Of a stretch of DNA of 64,000 bases, positions 12,701 to 24,054 are shown piece by piece. The position numbers and the translations under genes were made by a program. How positions within the stretch are numbered: the stretch's first letter is position 1; each line of letters starts with the position of its first letter. The notes below the pieces were generated by a model. That model had not been told where the DNA came from. It saw nothing but the letters and a program-made list of their open reading frames with translations, and did not search any database. The DNA is from Nelumbo lutea (Eukaryota > Streptophyta > Magnoliopsida > Proteales > Nelumbonaceae): NCBI GenBank assembly GCA_022828595.1, contig JAKGHH010000007.1:61368727-61432726 (forward strand), written 5' to 3'.

Positions 12701-15700
12701 CTACCACCTACTAGTTTCATTCCCTTTCAGTTCTGCTATTTGGATTTGCTTTATGGATTTATTTGGTTGCATGTGGTCCTCTCCCTCAAGCATACAAGGT
12801 TTGTTTGCTGCTTCTTTCTTTAGGTGGCCGAAAAAAAGAGGTAAAATCATGTGGAGATGTTTGAAAGCTGCCATATGCTGGACACTGCGGGAAGAAAGAA
12901 ATCAAAGAACCTTCTCTGAGAAAGAAGGAAAGAAAGAAAATTGCCTCCTTTGTGCTGGACACTGTGTTTGAAAGCTGCCATAAGCTGCCATATGCTGGAC
13001 ACTTTGGAGATTTTGAACAGTTGGAAGGAAGTTGCCTCCTTTGTGCTGACTAGATCTTTGGTGTGTCCCGTGTGGTCTCCCCAATCCCCGGGGTTCTTGA
13101 AGTTAAACTTTGATGGGAACAGTGAAGGCAACCTAGGTCCATCAAGTGTTGGGGGTGTAATCAGAGATGAAAGTGGGAAGGTGGTTGCTATATATTCTGG
13201 TCCCATTGGGTTGGGGGGACTCTCTGAGAGCTGAAATGTTCGCTTTGTTAGTAGGACTAAGGAAAGCGAAGGAGTTGAACATCCAAAAATTGATTATTGA
13301 AGGAGACTCACGGCTAGTGTTAAATTGGTTGAGGAAAGGTAATGGATTTTGGATCTATGCAAATGAGAGAAGAGAGGTTATGTGGCTGTTGAGGGGAATG
13401 GACACCCAGGTTCTTTGGGTGAAAAGAACCACAAATACCTTTGCTGATTTCTTGGAAAAACAAGGTGTGGGTAGGGGTCAATTGTTTTGGGCTATTCTGT
13501 AATGTTCTTGTAATATGGGGGAGAGTTAAGTCTTTTTATCTCTCCGTTAAGCTTGTTTGTATTCTTGATTTCTCTTAATACTATTGAATTATTTTATTGA
13601 TAAAAAAATCATTACAACTTTATTTTATTTTTGGTTTTGATATGACCCAGAAATTTGACATGCAGTTCACAGACTTACAACATCGTTCATACACTTGAAC
13701 ATCAACAAAAGAGACTAGTGTTCATTAAGCAGAAAACATTAACAGTTGGTCAGTTCTTCGAGAGACCGCCGACTCTCCCAAACACTCACAATATTCTTTA
13801 CTCAAAGAAAAACATGCCACCCCCTATCCCCCAAAGCCCCTTCTTATACTCTTCTGATAGCATAACTGACTCCCTCTATAAATGCCCAGCTGGCCTAGTT
13901 ATAAATGCCCCCAAACTCTTCTTTTTTCATAACTGACATAGAAAAACAAGAATTCTTTATGTAATTTGTTATATTTAGATAGCAAGAGCATATAGAAATA
14001 TTGAATACTAAATGTCAACACTAAACTCATAAATGGGGAGGATGAAATGATGACACTACATTCTGTTAGTTTTCATTGGATGTTCCAAAATCTAGTTATG
14101 GTAAGTACTAGAGGTCCTTGATGCTGTATTTGGGATTAATGAGATTCAGCCTTGTAGGAGATTTATGGGATTCCTATTTATTAAGTCCTCTTGATTAAAG
14201 GAGTAGCTGAATAATTCACAGTTTCTTTCTGATTATTTCCCATCAAAATTGTTTTGTTAGAAGGAGATCTTTCAAGTTTAAAGCATAATACACCATGTAG
14301 CCTTTCCGGATAGCAATTATAAGCATCATTCTACCTGATTGCCTTCTCTTGCATTTGTTTTTCATCAATTTCAGGCCTTAAAATGACTAGAATGCATAAT
14401 TGGGTTAAACCATGACTCAATAAATTGCTTCATTAGCATGTATAACCAGATCTTATGTTCTTTAGGCTCAGTTTGGAAAGAATACAAATACAAATGTGTA
14501 GAGTGCAAAACCTTGTATTTTGTATTATTTTGTATATATTTGCAATGTACATATTTGTATTTGTACTCTTGCCAAACTAAGCCTTAAGGATTAACTTGCC
14601 AATATATTATGCTTTTATGTACTATTAGACATACAGACAATAATGTATATTTGCACTGTACATATTTGTATTTGTATTTGTACATATTTGTCTTGGATAT
14701 AAGACGTGCAGACAATAATGGTATTTCTCTGTCTCCTTTGGTCATGATTGCAGTCCATCAAACCAGGACTAACAGTGCAAGTCGAACCTATCATTGATCC
14801 ATATGGGCCATCAATTGTTGATGATAACTTGGATGCCATTATTGTCAGGTACATGTACAATATTTATGCATAATGAATGTGGCTTTTTGTTGTGTCTAAG
14901 TATCCTGTAAACTCAACATTTTATTTACTAGGTTATACGTAAATTTTATATGCCCAATATGAAGCAGAAATTTACTTGCATTTGATGTCAAGCACAATGT
15001 TCTTGCAGTGTGTACTTGTAGTTGTCAAAGTGCCTAGAAGAGTCCATCTGGTAGTCTTGGCTGGTCATGTAGGTGATTTCCTAGTAACATGGGCAGCTAA
15101 TGATAAAATATCTATTTAGTGGTTTCTCTCATTATCTAACCGAGACTAAATCAATAAATATGTAATACTAATATATACTAAATGTATATTTCTCATTAGG
15201 GTGATCATGGGCTGGGTCAGGCTGGGCCCTTTCCAGGCTTAAGGGCTATAGCCCAGGCCCAGCCCAGCATGAACTCTGGGCCTGAAAGGGCTTTGGGCCA
15301 TGTCCCCATGTCCCTATATGCATTATATTTAATATATAATATTTTATACTATATGATATTATTATATCTAATATATTACCTGCCATTTTATAATTTTTAT
15401 ATATAATGTAGTCATAAAATATAAAATAAAACATACATTTTATGCATTTATAAATTATATATGTAATGTATTTATATATTGCAGTCCAGGCTGGCCTGAA
15501 CACAAAATTCGAGCATAGGCCTGGAAATTTGTGGACTAGGCAGCCTAGGCTAGGTCAGGCCAGGCTGGAAATGATCACTATTTCTCATGCTTAAAAAAAG
15601 CATATATTTTCATATTATTGATAATGTCTAGAACTTAGGGTCCAATTGGTTCACAAGAACAGGGGTCTGGAATCGGAATCAGAGTGGTCCATGCCAATTC

Positions 15701-18325
15701 CAACTATTTGGTTGGGCAGAATCGGAATCCCAACCCATTTGAGGGAGTGACCATTCTCTGCCCCTCCCATGGGAATGGAACTCCATTCCAGATGATTCCG
15801 ATTTTGATTCCAATTCCCATCTCAACCAAACAGGTAGTGGGAATAGACCATTCCGATTCCGATTCCAATTCCAACTGCAAACTGAAGAGACCCTTACAAG
15901 AATAAAGAAGCAAAAACACATGCACACATGACACAAATGAAAAATGGCTTTCAATCTACACATATTATATTTAATATATAACAACTTATATTATATGACA
16001 TGTGATAAAAGTATAAAATATATTATAACTTGTATAAATATAAAATATTATATATGAAGACCTATTTAGTTTGCAGAATAGGGATCTGGAATCGAAATCA
16101 GAATGGGTTGTTCTGATTCCTACTGTTTGGTTGGGCAGAATCGGAATCCTATTCCCATTCCTGCTGGAATGGCATTCTCCATTTGAGGGAATGACAATTC
16201 CCTTCCCCTCCCTTTGGAATGAAATCCCATTCCAGCTTATATTCCAATTCTGATTCCAATTCCTGTCTGAACCAAACAGACTATGGGAATAGACTCTTCT
16301 GATTTCAATTCTAAAAAATCTGGTTCTGACTGACCCAAATGGACCCTAATATATTATCTGCCATTTAATAATTTTTATAAAGAATATAATCATAAAATAT
16401 AAAATAAAACATACATATATGCATGTATAAATTATATATGTAATGTATTCACATATTGCAGCTCAGGCCTGGCCTGTGCTGGGCCTGAACACAAAATCCA
16501 TGAACAGGCCAGGAAATTTGTGGGCTAGACTAGGCCAGGCAGGAAATGATGACCCATATTTCTCGTGCTTACCAAAAAACATATGCTTCATTTTATTGAT
16601 AATGGCAAGTATAGTTTTCAAGGCATCTAGGCAATTCTGGGCGACACTTGGGCGCCTAGTCACCTACGTGATAAAAACTTTATAATATAAAAAACTAACT
16701 GTTGGATACCATTCAGCATGTATATTAATTGAAAAAATAGCAATTCTCTTTAGTAAGAACATTAAATTTCCTCTAAAAATGTGGCAAATTGATAAAAAAC
16801 TTTTACATATATTAATTTCATTATTTTCAAAAATTATACTACTATAATAAGTATTAAACAGAGCAATTTCATATCAATTAGCAGCTAAAGAAGGTTATAA
16901 ACTTTATAGGATAAATATTCAAGAAATAATAGAATTATAAAGAGGTTATTTTTTTCCTATTCTCTCCTTAAAACCGTTTGATCTTTTAAATTTCAGTAGT
17001 AAAACATTAAAACAAAGTATAGTTGATATATACATATAGCATACAATAAAATCTTTTAACACATACATTAATAAGATACAACAATATAAATGATATTATA
17101 AAAGGTACCCACCTTGTCATTTTTGTTGCCTAGGTGGGCGCTTAGTTGCTAAAAGTCAAGGTGATTGGGCGAGGCACCCAGCCAAGGGCACCTAGTCGCC
17201 GAGGTGACGCCTTTCAATCTACATATGTAATCCATACATCTTGTTCAATAGGTCCACAGAAAAACAAAGAAAGGTGATGGAAAGAAAAGCACAATCAGCT
17301 ACATAGGAAGGTCTATTCAATAATGTACATCGCATTTATTTATTTACTTAGATTCCGTTTAAACAAAGATGTTTTCATATTTTCATTATTAGATTTCATA
17401 CATGGATAACATGATTGAGATGATCACAAAGGACCTTGAGATAGATTGCAGACCATAGGAAAATTTCTATTCAGTGATATATTCTTTTGATTGGTAACAG
17501 ACAACCTTCATTAATTTAGAAATTAAATTAACAGTTCACAGCTCTTAACCAGAGCCAAATCCCACAATCATCTTATTAAGTACATGTTAGCGGTTAGCCC
17601 AAAAAATTGCTTCTTCAACACCCCTTGCTTAGCTAAGGTATCTTCTGATCTGTTAACCCACTTAAATGTAGTGTTGACCTCTCTTTCCGGCTTGATTTCT
17701 CCCATTACATGCCTATACACCCATGAACCCTCATTGTTATTGATCTAACCCACTACCAACATGGAATTTCCTTCTCTACTGTTATTGATCTAACCAGTAT
17801 ATGGTATTGTATCCGGCAAGTATCAGACCGGTGCAGTAGGCATGTATATGGTATTATATGCAACACTACATTGGCATTCCTTGATGTTTTCTAATTTCTA
17901 TTGTGCAAATTTTCATGGTAATATGGCCATGCAGTAAAGAAACTCTGGGTGGTGGAATCTCTGTCAACAAGCGGAGAGCTGAGAGAGGTCTGCCACAATT
18001 GAAGGTGTAGTTTCCAGTTGTCATTAACTTCAAATATTTTCACCGTCCATGTTTTTTTTTATTTATTTTCATAACCACTTGTATACTATTTTTATTATTG
18101 GGTACCAGTATTGAGAAAGGAAAAAGTAGTACGAGTTACATGTGGAACTGAATTTGATTGGTTATATCCATCCATTTATTTCTGAATTTTATCGCACAGA
18201 TTGAGGTGGTGGATCTTTTGCCCGAGGAAAGGAGTGGTGAGAAGCTCAGTTCAAGTGCATTGAGGAGACTTGAGGCTGAGAAAACCAAGCAGAACAAGGA
18301 GCACTCAGAGGAAAAAAGCAGTTAA
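6753..18325 (+). CDS. COAD: phosphopantetheine adenylyltransferase (CoA synthesis)
   Basis: PPAT joins ATP and 4'-phosphopantetheine into dephospho-CoA, the penultimate step of coenzyme A synthesis. Six exons keep frame across GT-AG introns: 6753-6884, 7007-7078, 7184-7243, 14754-14848, 17935-18004 and 18200-18325, giving 184 residues, close to the plant family length. Residues 24-44 carry [17 protein letters not shown] with the HxGH nucleotide-binding signature. Then come [17 protein letters not shown] (exon 2), [19 protein letters not shown] (exon 4), [16 protein letters not shown] (exon 5) and [13 protein letters not shown] (exon 6), the second nucleotide-binding motif. The tail is charged. 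The start at 6753 follows an acceptor at 6750; an in-frame ATG at 6723 lies in the intron. Intron 3 is 7.5 kb and intron 4 is 3.1 kb, both swollen by transposons. The gene is complete and probably functional. Confidence 0.94.
7300..7425 (+). mobile_element. LINE RNase H C-terminal scrap
   Basis: The frame at about 7334-7420 reads [12 protein letters not shown] and stops 15 codons later, matching the C-terminal end of LINE-encoded RNase H (ADxLAKQGV). Only this end remains, in PPAT intron 3. Confidence 0.6.
7430..9240 (+). pseudogene. Ty1/copia 5' part: primer site, gag, zinc knuckle, protease start
   Basis: TTGGTATCATAGCTC at about 7552 resembles the initiator-Met-tRNA primer-binding site that follows a copia 5' LTR. 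Gag begins at about 8059 ([11 protein letters not shown]...) and reads in several frames: LVKLDGNQF, then [18 protein letters not shown] text, then [32 protein letters not shown] and, from 8698, [13 protein letters not shown] zinc knuckle at about 8845-8890 ([15 protein letters not shown]) has lost its first Cys. The protease motif is [12 protein letters not shown], with Ser of DSGA changed to Leu. The element ends abruptly at 9240 where a LINE begins. Frame breaks make it inactive. Confidence 0.8.
9253..10741 (+). pseudogene. LINE ORF2 relic, copy A (reverse transcriptase)
   Basis: The N-terminal reverse transcriptase region is open at 9271-9636 ([36 protein letters not shown]). After that stops and frameshifts accumulate. 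At 10107-10328 the palm motif F-x-D-D appears as FVGD, followed by [11 protein letters not shown] and WPMSYLGFC. The thumb and linker are unreadable and end at about 10741. It is truncated at both ends, has lost a catalytic Asp, and lies in the same orientation as the PPAT gene. Confidence 0.85.
10745..13608 (+). pseudogene. LINE ORF2 relic, copy B (RT, zf-RVT, RNase H, 3' tail)
   Basis: Copy B starts in the RT domain ([14 protein letters not shown] at about 10790), directly behind copy A. The best open part, 11270-11974, holds [15 protein letters not shown] and [11 protein letters not shown] (F-A-D-D with the first Asp changed to Asn). It continues through [11 protein letters not shown] and [19 protein letters not shown]. 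The linker is at 11965-12285. The zf-RVT module is at 12537-12780 ([16 protein letters not shown]... HWCILC). RNase H is split by a frameshift near 13200 ([42 protein letters not shown]). A short segment around 12885-13010 is duplicated (GCTGCCATATGCTGGACAC). The element ends TTTATTGATAAAAAAATC at about 13605. Confidence 0.9.
13609..14461. other. intronic spacer, nothing recognised
   Basis: Unique-looking intron 3 sequence between the LINE tail and the first MITE. I see no coding signal. Confidence 0.4.
14465..14583. mobile_element. Tourist-like MITE, copy 1
   Basis: A 119-bp element begins GGCTCAGTTTGG and ends CCAAACTAAGCC, imperfect inverted termini, with TACAAATACAAAT and ATTTGTATTTGTA just inside. 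It is flanked by TTA on both sides (14462-14464 and 14584-14586), the 3-bp duplication of PIF/Harbinger elements. It lies in PPAT intron 3. Confidence 0.8.
15197..15580. mobile_element. hAT-type non-autonomous element with 8-bp duplication
   Basis: The element begins TAGGGTGATCATGG and ends AAATGATCACTA, and is flanked by TTTCTCAT at 15189-15196 and 15581-15588. The ends are rich in GGCC/GGCTGG and the core is AT-rich. The 8-bp duplication and TAGGG terminus fit hAT-type MITEs. It lies in PPAT intron 4. Confidence 0.8.
15638..15893. mobile_element. Tourist-like MITE of a second family
   Basis: This 256-bp element begins GGGTCCAATTGGTTCAC and ends with AGAGACCC, flanked by TTA at 15635-15637 and 15894-15896. 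The interior has repeated ATTCCGATTCC words on both strands, so it can fold back. Confidence 0.7.
15955..16600. mobile_element. second hAT-type copy interrupted by a Tourist-like MITE
   Basis: Positions 15960-16057 and 16347-16600 match the core and right end of the 15197-15580 element plus its right flank (ATTTCTCGTGCTTA...TTATTGATAATGG). Between them, about 16058-16346, is a diverged relative of the 15638-15893 Tourist MITE ending CCAAATGGACCC next to TAA. The GC-rich left end of the hAT copy is missing. Confidence 0.6.
16611..17225. mobile_element. foldback element with CTAGGCGCC-rich ends
   Basis: The ends read TATAGTTTTCAAGGC...GGGCGCCTAG on the left and GGGCACCTAGTCGCC...GCCTTTCAATCTACA on the right, which are inverted relative to each other. 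The core is AT-rich. It resembles the hAT-type element at 51549-52142. A clear target duplication was not found. Confidence 0.5.
17480..17765 (-). mobile_element. LINE RNase H C-terminal fragment
   Basis: Read on the minus strand, the end of a LINE RNase H appears: [19 protein letters not shown], followed by a short tail. It lies in PPAT intron 4, antisense to the gene. Confidence 0.6.
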
Positions 18326-18490
18326 TGTTGTGTGAACGAATCCCGGGGTGAACAGAACAATATAGCAGGGAAAGTATGGCAGAATCAACGAGTTAACATT
18401 GGCAGCAGCAGGGTCAATGTTAAACAATTGACACGTATAGTAACATCAGAAAAAATTACATTCTGACTGCATGCAGTTGGGTTTTGGGAT

Positions 18491-18599
18491 GGCTCAGTTT
18501 GGAAGGAGTACAAATATAAATATGTAGAGTACAAAACCTTATATTTTGTATGTATTTGTACTGTATATTTTTGTATTTACACTCCTTCCAAACTGAGCC
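18491..18599. mobile_element. Tourist-like MITE, copy 2, in the PPAT 3' flank
   Basis: It begins GGCTCAGTTTGGAAGGAGTAC and ends CTCCTTCCAAACTGAGCC, with longer and better inverted termini than copy 1 at 14465. The flanks do not show a TTA pair. It starts 166 bp after the PPAT stop codon and is probably in the 3' UTR. Confidence 0.75.
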
Positions 18600-19555
18600 G
18601 AAAGAACAAAAATGAGGTGCAATCTGCACTTTAAGAATATAGTTGCAGTTGCACCAAACAGAGAACGAGGAAGAATGATCCACGATAATTTGACATTTTT
18701 TGTTGTTTTTTCTTTCCTGTAAAAGTTGTTTGGGTGATGTTATTCTTTTTAGATGCTTGGAAAATTTGTGTTTCATTACCATGCTATATGGAGTCTTTAA
18801 GTGATTATTGACTTGCGCATTTCTTGTTTGTTGGAGTAGGGTTGGTCTCTTCTTCAATGCTTAATTGGCTGTTGTCCCCCTTACCCTCTAAAAGGCTGAT
18901 TTCGTATGTCCAGAGCTTTTTCAGTTGTATGGTTTTGGTATGGTTAGTCATTGCAGTGTGTGGATGTTTTCTTAAATTTATCAAACAAGGTTTAAGTAAT
19001 TACCAATTTATCAAGCCATTTTTTCCTCCTGAGCCCTTGTTTGGTATTGCTTATTTTAAGCACTTATTTAATAAGTACTTAAAATAAATGATGGGACTAT
19101 ACAATAAGTGAAAAATAAGCACTTATTAGTGTTTGACAAAAGAGGGAATAAGTGCTTATTTTCAAAATGAGTACTTGCTTAATAATCACTTATTCCAATT
19201 TTTTGGGACAAAATTGTTTCCATTGTTTTCTCAAAATCTCGTGTCTTCTCCATTTTATCTCCAATATGACCAACGGTGCTGACAGGTGACTCCAGGCTGA
19301 GAAATCATTCCAGGTAGATGAATCTCCTCTTTTTTTTTTTTGTCATTTTGTATTCTGTTTTGGGCAACTTTTCATGGATATAATTGTCATTTTACAAATA
19401 CAAGGATTCGTTGGTTAAGCATCTCATCAAATGCTAACCTAAATAAATACTTAAAACAAGTGTAAGTAGTTTGAGAAATGACATTCTAGGTAATAATTGT
19501 TCAAAATGTTTAATGTGAAACCTATGAGTCAATGATCAGGTTGCACTTTTTTTTA
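18600..19555. repeat. 3' flank with AAGCACTTATT palindromes
   Basis: The segment 19050-19190 carries repeated TTAAGCACTTATT / AATAAGTGCTTA words, including a near-perfect palindrome at about 19058-19086. It starts GAGCCCTTGTTTGG, a Tourist-like terminus, but I could not place the other end. The remainder shows no gene. Confidence 0.4.
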
Positions 19556-19564
19556 TTAAACCCC

Positions 19565-20220
19565 GGGTTTTAAGGAAAACTGAAAAACTTGACCTGGAAT
19601 CATGGCTGAGCAGCGGGTTGAAAATATAAATCCAGATCTATCCACAATAATCCTACCCACATCTACTCACATCTTCCCTATTTACATGTCCCCATTCATG
19701 GGGAGATGTTTCCAATGTACAGCCGTAGTGTCGTGAGTAGGATTCTTGTGGGTAGAAGATTTGGATTAAGCAATGTTTTGGATCTCCTCCTGCCCACAAG
19801 GAGATGTTCCTATGTCGGTAGGTGTGGATAGGATCCGTGTGGGCAAGTGATCCAAAACATTGACAAATACCTTTGGGCAAGGGAATAAATAATACACGAT
19901 ACCTTGCTTTTAAGTTTTTACAGGCTGCACAAAAATGCAGTGTTTTCAACAATCCCCGTTCGGGTTAACCCCTAACCTGTTATATTACAAATAGCTGTTG
20001 ACTTCAACCTGTTGACCTAATTGGTTGAACCATTGGTTTGTATGATCTGCTCACTGGGTAACCAGTTTTCTGTATTATTTTAAGTTATTTTGCAATTTTT
20101 TTATAATGATGGCATAAAAATTTAATTAATTGATATCGATGGTTGAACCGCTGACCCAACCCGGAAGGGCAAACAGTTCAAGTTTAGAATGGAAAAAAGA
20201 ACGGTTTCCTTAAAAAATGG
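19565..20220. mobile_element. hAT-like foldback element hosting smaller MITEs
   Basis: The left end (GGGTTTTAAGGAAAAC, then AACTTGACC and GGGTTGAA) is inverted at the right end (CAACCC, AGTTCAAGTTT, GGTTTCCTTAAAA). Inside lies a composite at about 19629-19862. Its first foldback pairs AATCCAGATCTATCC with GGGTAGAAGATTTGGATT (19630-19768). The second pairs CAATGTTTTGGATC with GATCCAAAACATTG (19772-19862). Confidence 0.5.
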
Positions 20221-20698
20221 TATTGAATAGGAAAAGAAACCATTTTTTCTCCAAATTTTCTCTTGGAAATGAACCTGAATGGTTTAAGTAATTCTATTGT
20301 GAATGAAAAATTACTAGGAATATCAATTTCCTAAAACTATAAATCACATTTTGGAAATCTTTGTTCTTTGTTTTCTGCAGCCATTTTACATACATAGAAT
20401 GAAACATCGTAAAATAGTCATTTTTGAAAAATTCATTTTCCTTCATTTATGTGCAGCCACCAAACAAAACCTCGGTGTAAAAGGGGTTTAAACCAAAGAA
20501 TTCACTGAAGCAAGGGCACAGATAGAACTGAACATTTCATATTGGAGCTATTTTACGCCCCTTTTAAAAACAAATGGAGCTTTAAGAGTAAGAGTAAATC
20601 AAGTTCTGAAGTCTCGATGTGTAACACCTCTGATATATGATGTGTTGTGTCCATTTTCACAAACTGGTAGGAGGTACGGGTGGAATGGAGTTTGTCTT

Positions 20699-21005
20699 AA
20701 TGTTTTAAAAACGGACCTGGAACCGGAACCGCTCTGGCCACCGGTTTTCAGGTCAACGGTTCGACCATCCAAATCGAATGAATGGCTTGTTCTGAAAAAT
20801 TAAAAATAATTAAAATAAAAAAAGCCAAAAACTGTTGAACGGGATAAATGGTTTAACGGTTTGGCCACCTGAGTTAATGGGTCATTGACCAATTCAATGA
20901 TTTTTGGCTAAGGATCGGGTTTGAGATAAAACGGAACCGATTACTTGGACAGTTCCCAAGCCGAATGGTCTGACCATCCAGATCAACGGTGGTTTGAAAA
21001 CATTG
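20699..21005. mobile_element. hAT-type MITE with ACCGGTT-rich interior
   Basis: The ends are TAATGTTTTAAAAACGG and GGTTTGAAAACATTG, inverted relative to each other. The flanking 8-mers (GTTTGTCT, GTTGGTCC) agree at six positions, consistent with an old 8-bp duplication. The interior words (AACGGTTCGACCATCC) are shared with the element at 26598. Confidence 0.55.
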
Positions 21006-22215
21006 GTTGGTCCCATGTATTTTATACTAGTCAATCAATATAAACAATACAGGTCAACACAACCAATGTGCTGGTGGAATGATTGTGTTTGTTGTATTCA
21101 CTTTCACAGTACATTTTTCTCACTTTCAAGCTTTCCATTTTCATTGTAGATGCTTGTGGAAGAATTTCTATCTACAAAAGCACTAGAAGCCTTGTATTAA
21201 AAAAATGAAAATAAAAAAGCTGATTGGAATCAAGAATAAGAGGAAGTTTTTTTTTATTTTTATTTAATACTTCAATAATAGATTTAGCTATTTTTATGTT
21301 TGAAGTGCAATAATATATTGATCTTTGGATTTTCACAAAAAATTGGAGAAATCCAAATTTGATTAAAAAAAAACTACTTTAAATGGTTTTCAATGGTAAA
21401 AAAGAACTATCAGATCGATGTATGAATGACCTATCAAATTAATTTATCCATCAACAAATTATATTCCATAATAATTGCATACAATATGCCTTAGAAATTC
21501 TAATGATCTCATATTTTTTATCCTATGATTGTATATTTCTACAAATAAGTAGATATCATCACATTGATTATTAATAGAAATAAAAATACAATTTACAAAA
21601 TTGACTTAATTTTATATTGGTAATTTTTACGAAGCTATGTCCATTGACTTGATTCCTACCAGCTACTTTTCCATGTGTGTTCCCTAACATGAGAGACAAA
21701 CTCGGGACAAGAAGATCAAGTACATACACTCTAACGTAGACACCAGGCATCTTCATTAGCTATTCTTGGAATATACGCTTATTACTTTGTAATAATATAT
21801 GCAACGTTTAAAGTATCGGAAACACTAGGCATCTTCATTAGCTATCCTTGGATATGCATGGATATAAACGAAAAATTAAGACACGCATGGAAACATATGG
21901 AAACACTATAGATACTCCAATAAATCATAAAAATACATCAATAGCATCAAATATAAGGCCTAAATGAGCTATTTATACATGAAAAATCATATCTTTTTGT
22001 GATTTTTATGAAAAAAAATATATCATAATTATCATATGGAAACATAAGGGTATTCTCTAATAAGAATATAACTATAAAATATAAGCCTAATAATTATTTA
22101 AGGAAACATTTTTTGTAAGTTTTTAAACAATTATTTATTTCTTATTCAAATAATTACTTTATTAAAAGTACTTTATTCAAATAATTTTAGAGTTTGAAAG
22201 TATTATAACTCTTGT
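21006..22215. other. intergenic AT-rich spacer
   Basis: No gene seen. A phrase GGCATCTTCATTAGCTAT occurs at about 21747 and again at 21828, a small local duplication. Confidence 0.35.
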
Positions 22216-22352
22216 AAGTACAATTAAGAAATAACAATTAGAAGATAATGATAAGAATAGAGAGATAAACATGTAAATTGAAACTAGAATTCTAAAGAGA
22301 CCCAAATATGACAATCCATACAAAGTGGAAAGTGTGACATGGCCTAATACCC
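22216..22352 (-). repeat. remnant of the downstream LTR of the minus-strand copia
   Basis: The block AGAAGATAATGATAAGAATAGAGAG... through AAGTGGAAAGTGTGACATGGCCTAATACCC matches 27945-28066 closely. The two copies flank a minus-strand copia coding region, so they are best read as surviving parts of its two LTRs. This copy lacks the primer-proximal part. Confidence 0.65.
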
Positions 22353-24050
22353 CCGTTGTTAGATAGTTATGCCTTTAGCTCCAATCAAATTGATGTACTT
22401 ATTGACATTTATTGTAAATGAATAAAATGTATAATTGATTCATGTTATTTTGGTGTGTTTCTATGTAATACCTTTAAACTAAACACTTATGGGACTCGTA
22501 TTAGTTTAGAATTTTCACAGCCGACGGATAAACCTGGCAATGTATATTCTACCAAGATTGACACTAATGTGCTGCTAAGAAGGTTGGGGTGGCTGGTCTC
22601 AAGCTACCAGGGTAAAACCCAAAGCACATGTAGTATGAGTTTGCTTGAAACTCTGAAACCGGACCAAATTCCATTATTGCCGTGGACCTTGGAGACAGAT
22701 GGGCAAAACTAGAATGTTACACCTGACCCTTAGACTCAATTATGGTACTGCACTAGGTGTCGGATTGGGCTGTCTTTGATATGCCAATTAATGAAATCCC
22801 TAACTATGTCAAAACCCAAGTATGTTGGAGCAGTTCACCTAAGTGGGTGATCATAGTGATAAGATCAGCCCCTTTATCGAACAAAGTGAATGATCGGAGA
22901 ATGCACTTTCTCTAACGGAAACCTAAACTGCCGGCAATTGATTTCAAATTGTTGAGATTTGTTTTGCATATATATTATGGTTTCACAAAATATATGCAAA
23001 AGGTTTTAATTCCTAAGATCCATGTGAGTAGATAGTGCAACACTGTACCTTGTAACCGAGGGAGATGTCCTCTCTTGCCGGGCAGTGTTTGATCATTATG
23101 GACTGAGAGGTTAAGTGTAAGACCATTGATGGTAATACTTGATGGGCTAATCTTGCATCTGCCCATAGTCTTTGGGCTTTCATAAGGTGGTTGGACCCAA
23201 GGACCATTTAACGTAAATGTTGGGCCCATTAAGAGCTCATACTGATGGACTCAAGGGTTCACTATGTTCTGTAGTGAATTCGGCCAGGCCTTGTAACAAA
23301 GGTTGGGCTGAACCCATATGGCTAATGTGTAAATCAATGCTAGAGTCCCACGCCATACAAAGAGAGCTAAGCTATCCAACATTTAAAGGAAACATGAGCT
23401 ATGTGACTAAATGGGTCTAAAGCCCATTTCTGGTTTATAATCTGATTAGGATTAGCTAAAGGATAAGATAAGCCTTATCCACTTAAGAATCCAGATCCAA
23501 ATATCAGATTTGGATAAGAAACTCTTTCCTAATTGGATTAGGAAGCTGATCCAAAGAAGGCTATAAATAGGGGGTGAATTCGCCAGTTTCAGACATTTAG
23601 CAATTTGCAGAATTCTCCTCCATTTCTTGTCGCCCCTACCCAGTTCGATTTCCACCTTTGAATCTAATCAAGAATAGTTCTTGATATTGTTTCTTGCTAG
23701 AAGAAACAATCTAAAGTTGTGCTCACCAGCCCCTTGTGTGATTCTTGCTGAAGAACCACTTTGTTGATCCTGCCTCACCATAAGTTGTATCATCTTCAGT
23801 GGAGGTGGGTTTTGGTCACCTCTTTGGACATAAACACCTACGTTGGGAGTTATTGTTATTCCGTATCAGGTGCATCCCTACTTGCTTCCTTTTGGTTTTA
23901 GATCTAGTCCGGTTTGTTTCAAGAACGAATGTAGTTTTCTAAATTAGGGAATAGGATTCCCGGAAGGGAGAAAGAAAATTTTTGAAATTTCGCCCAACCT
24001 CCCTGCAAGGTTCGACCATCCATATGATGGATCTCCCTTCCCTTCAGCCC
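22353..24050 (+). mobile_element. probable nested LTR-like insertion with a TATA box
   Basis: This 1.7-kb piece separates the copia RNase H end (about 24055) from its LTR remnant, a place where only a short 3' leader is expected. On the plus strand it contains GGCTATAAATAGGGGG at about 23561, a strong TATA box, followed by a T/C-rich leader-like stretch. It starts TGTTAGATAG. No coding domain was recognised. A solo LTR of another retroelement is the likely reading, but its end was not fixed. Confidence 0.35.
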
Positions 24051-24054
24051 TAAG

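Noticed and set aside
15679..15984. Frames with repeated SESE or NSDSN-type residues on both strands
   Set aside because: They are translations of the ATTCCGATTCC repeats of a Tourist-like MITE.
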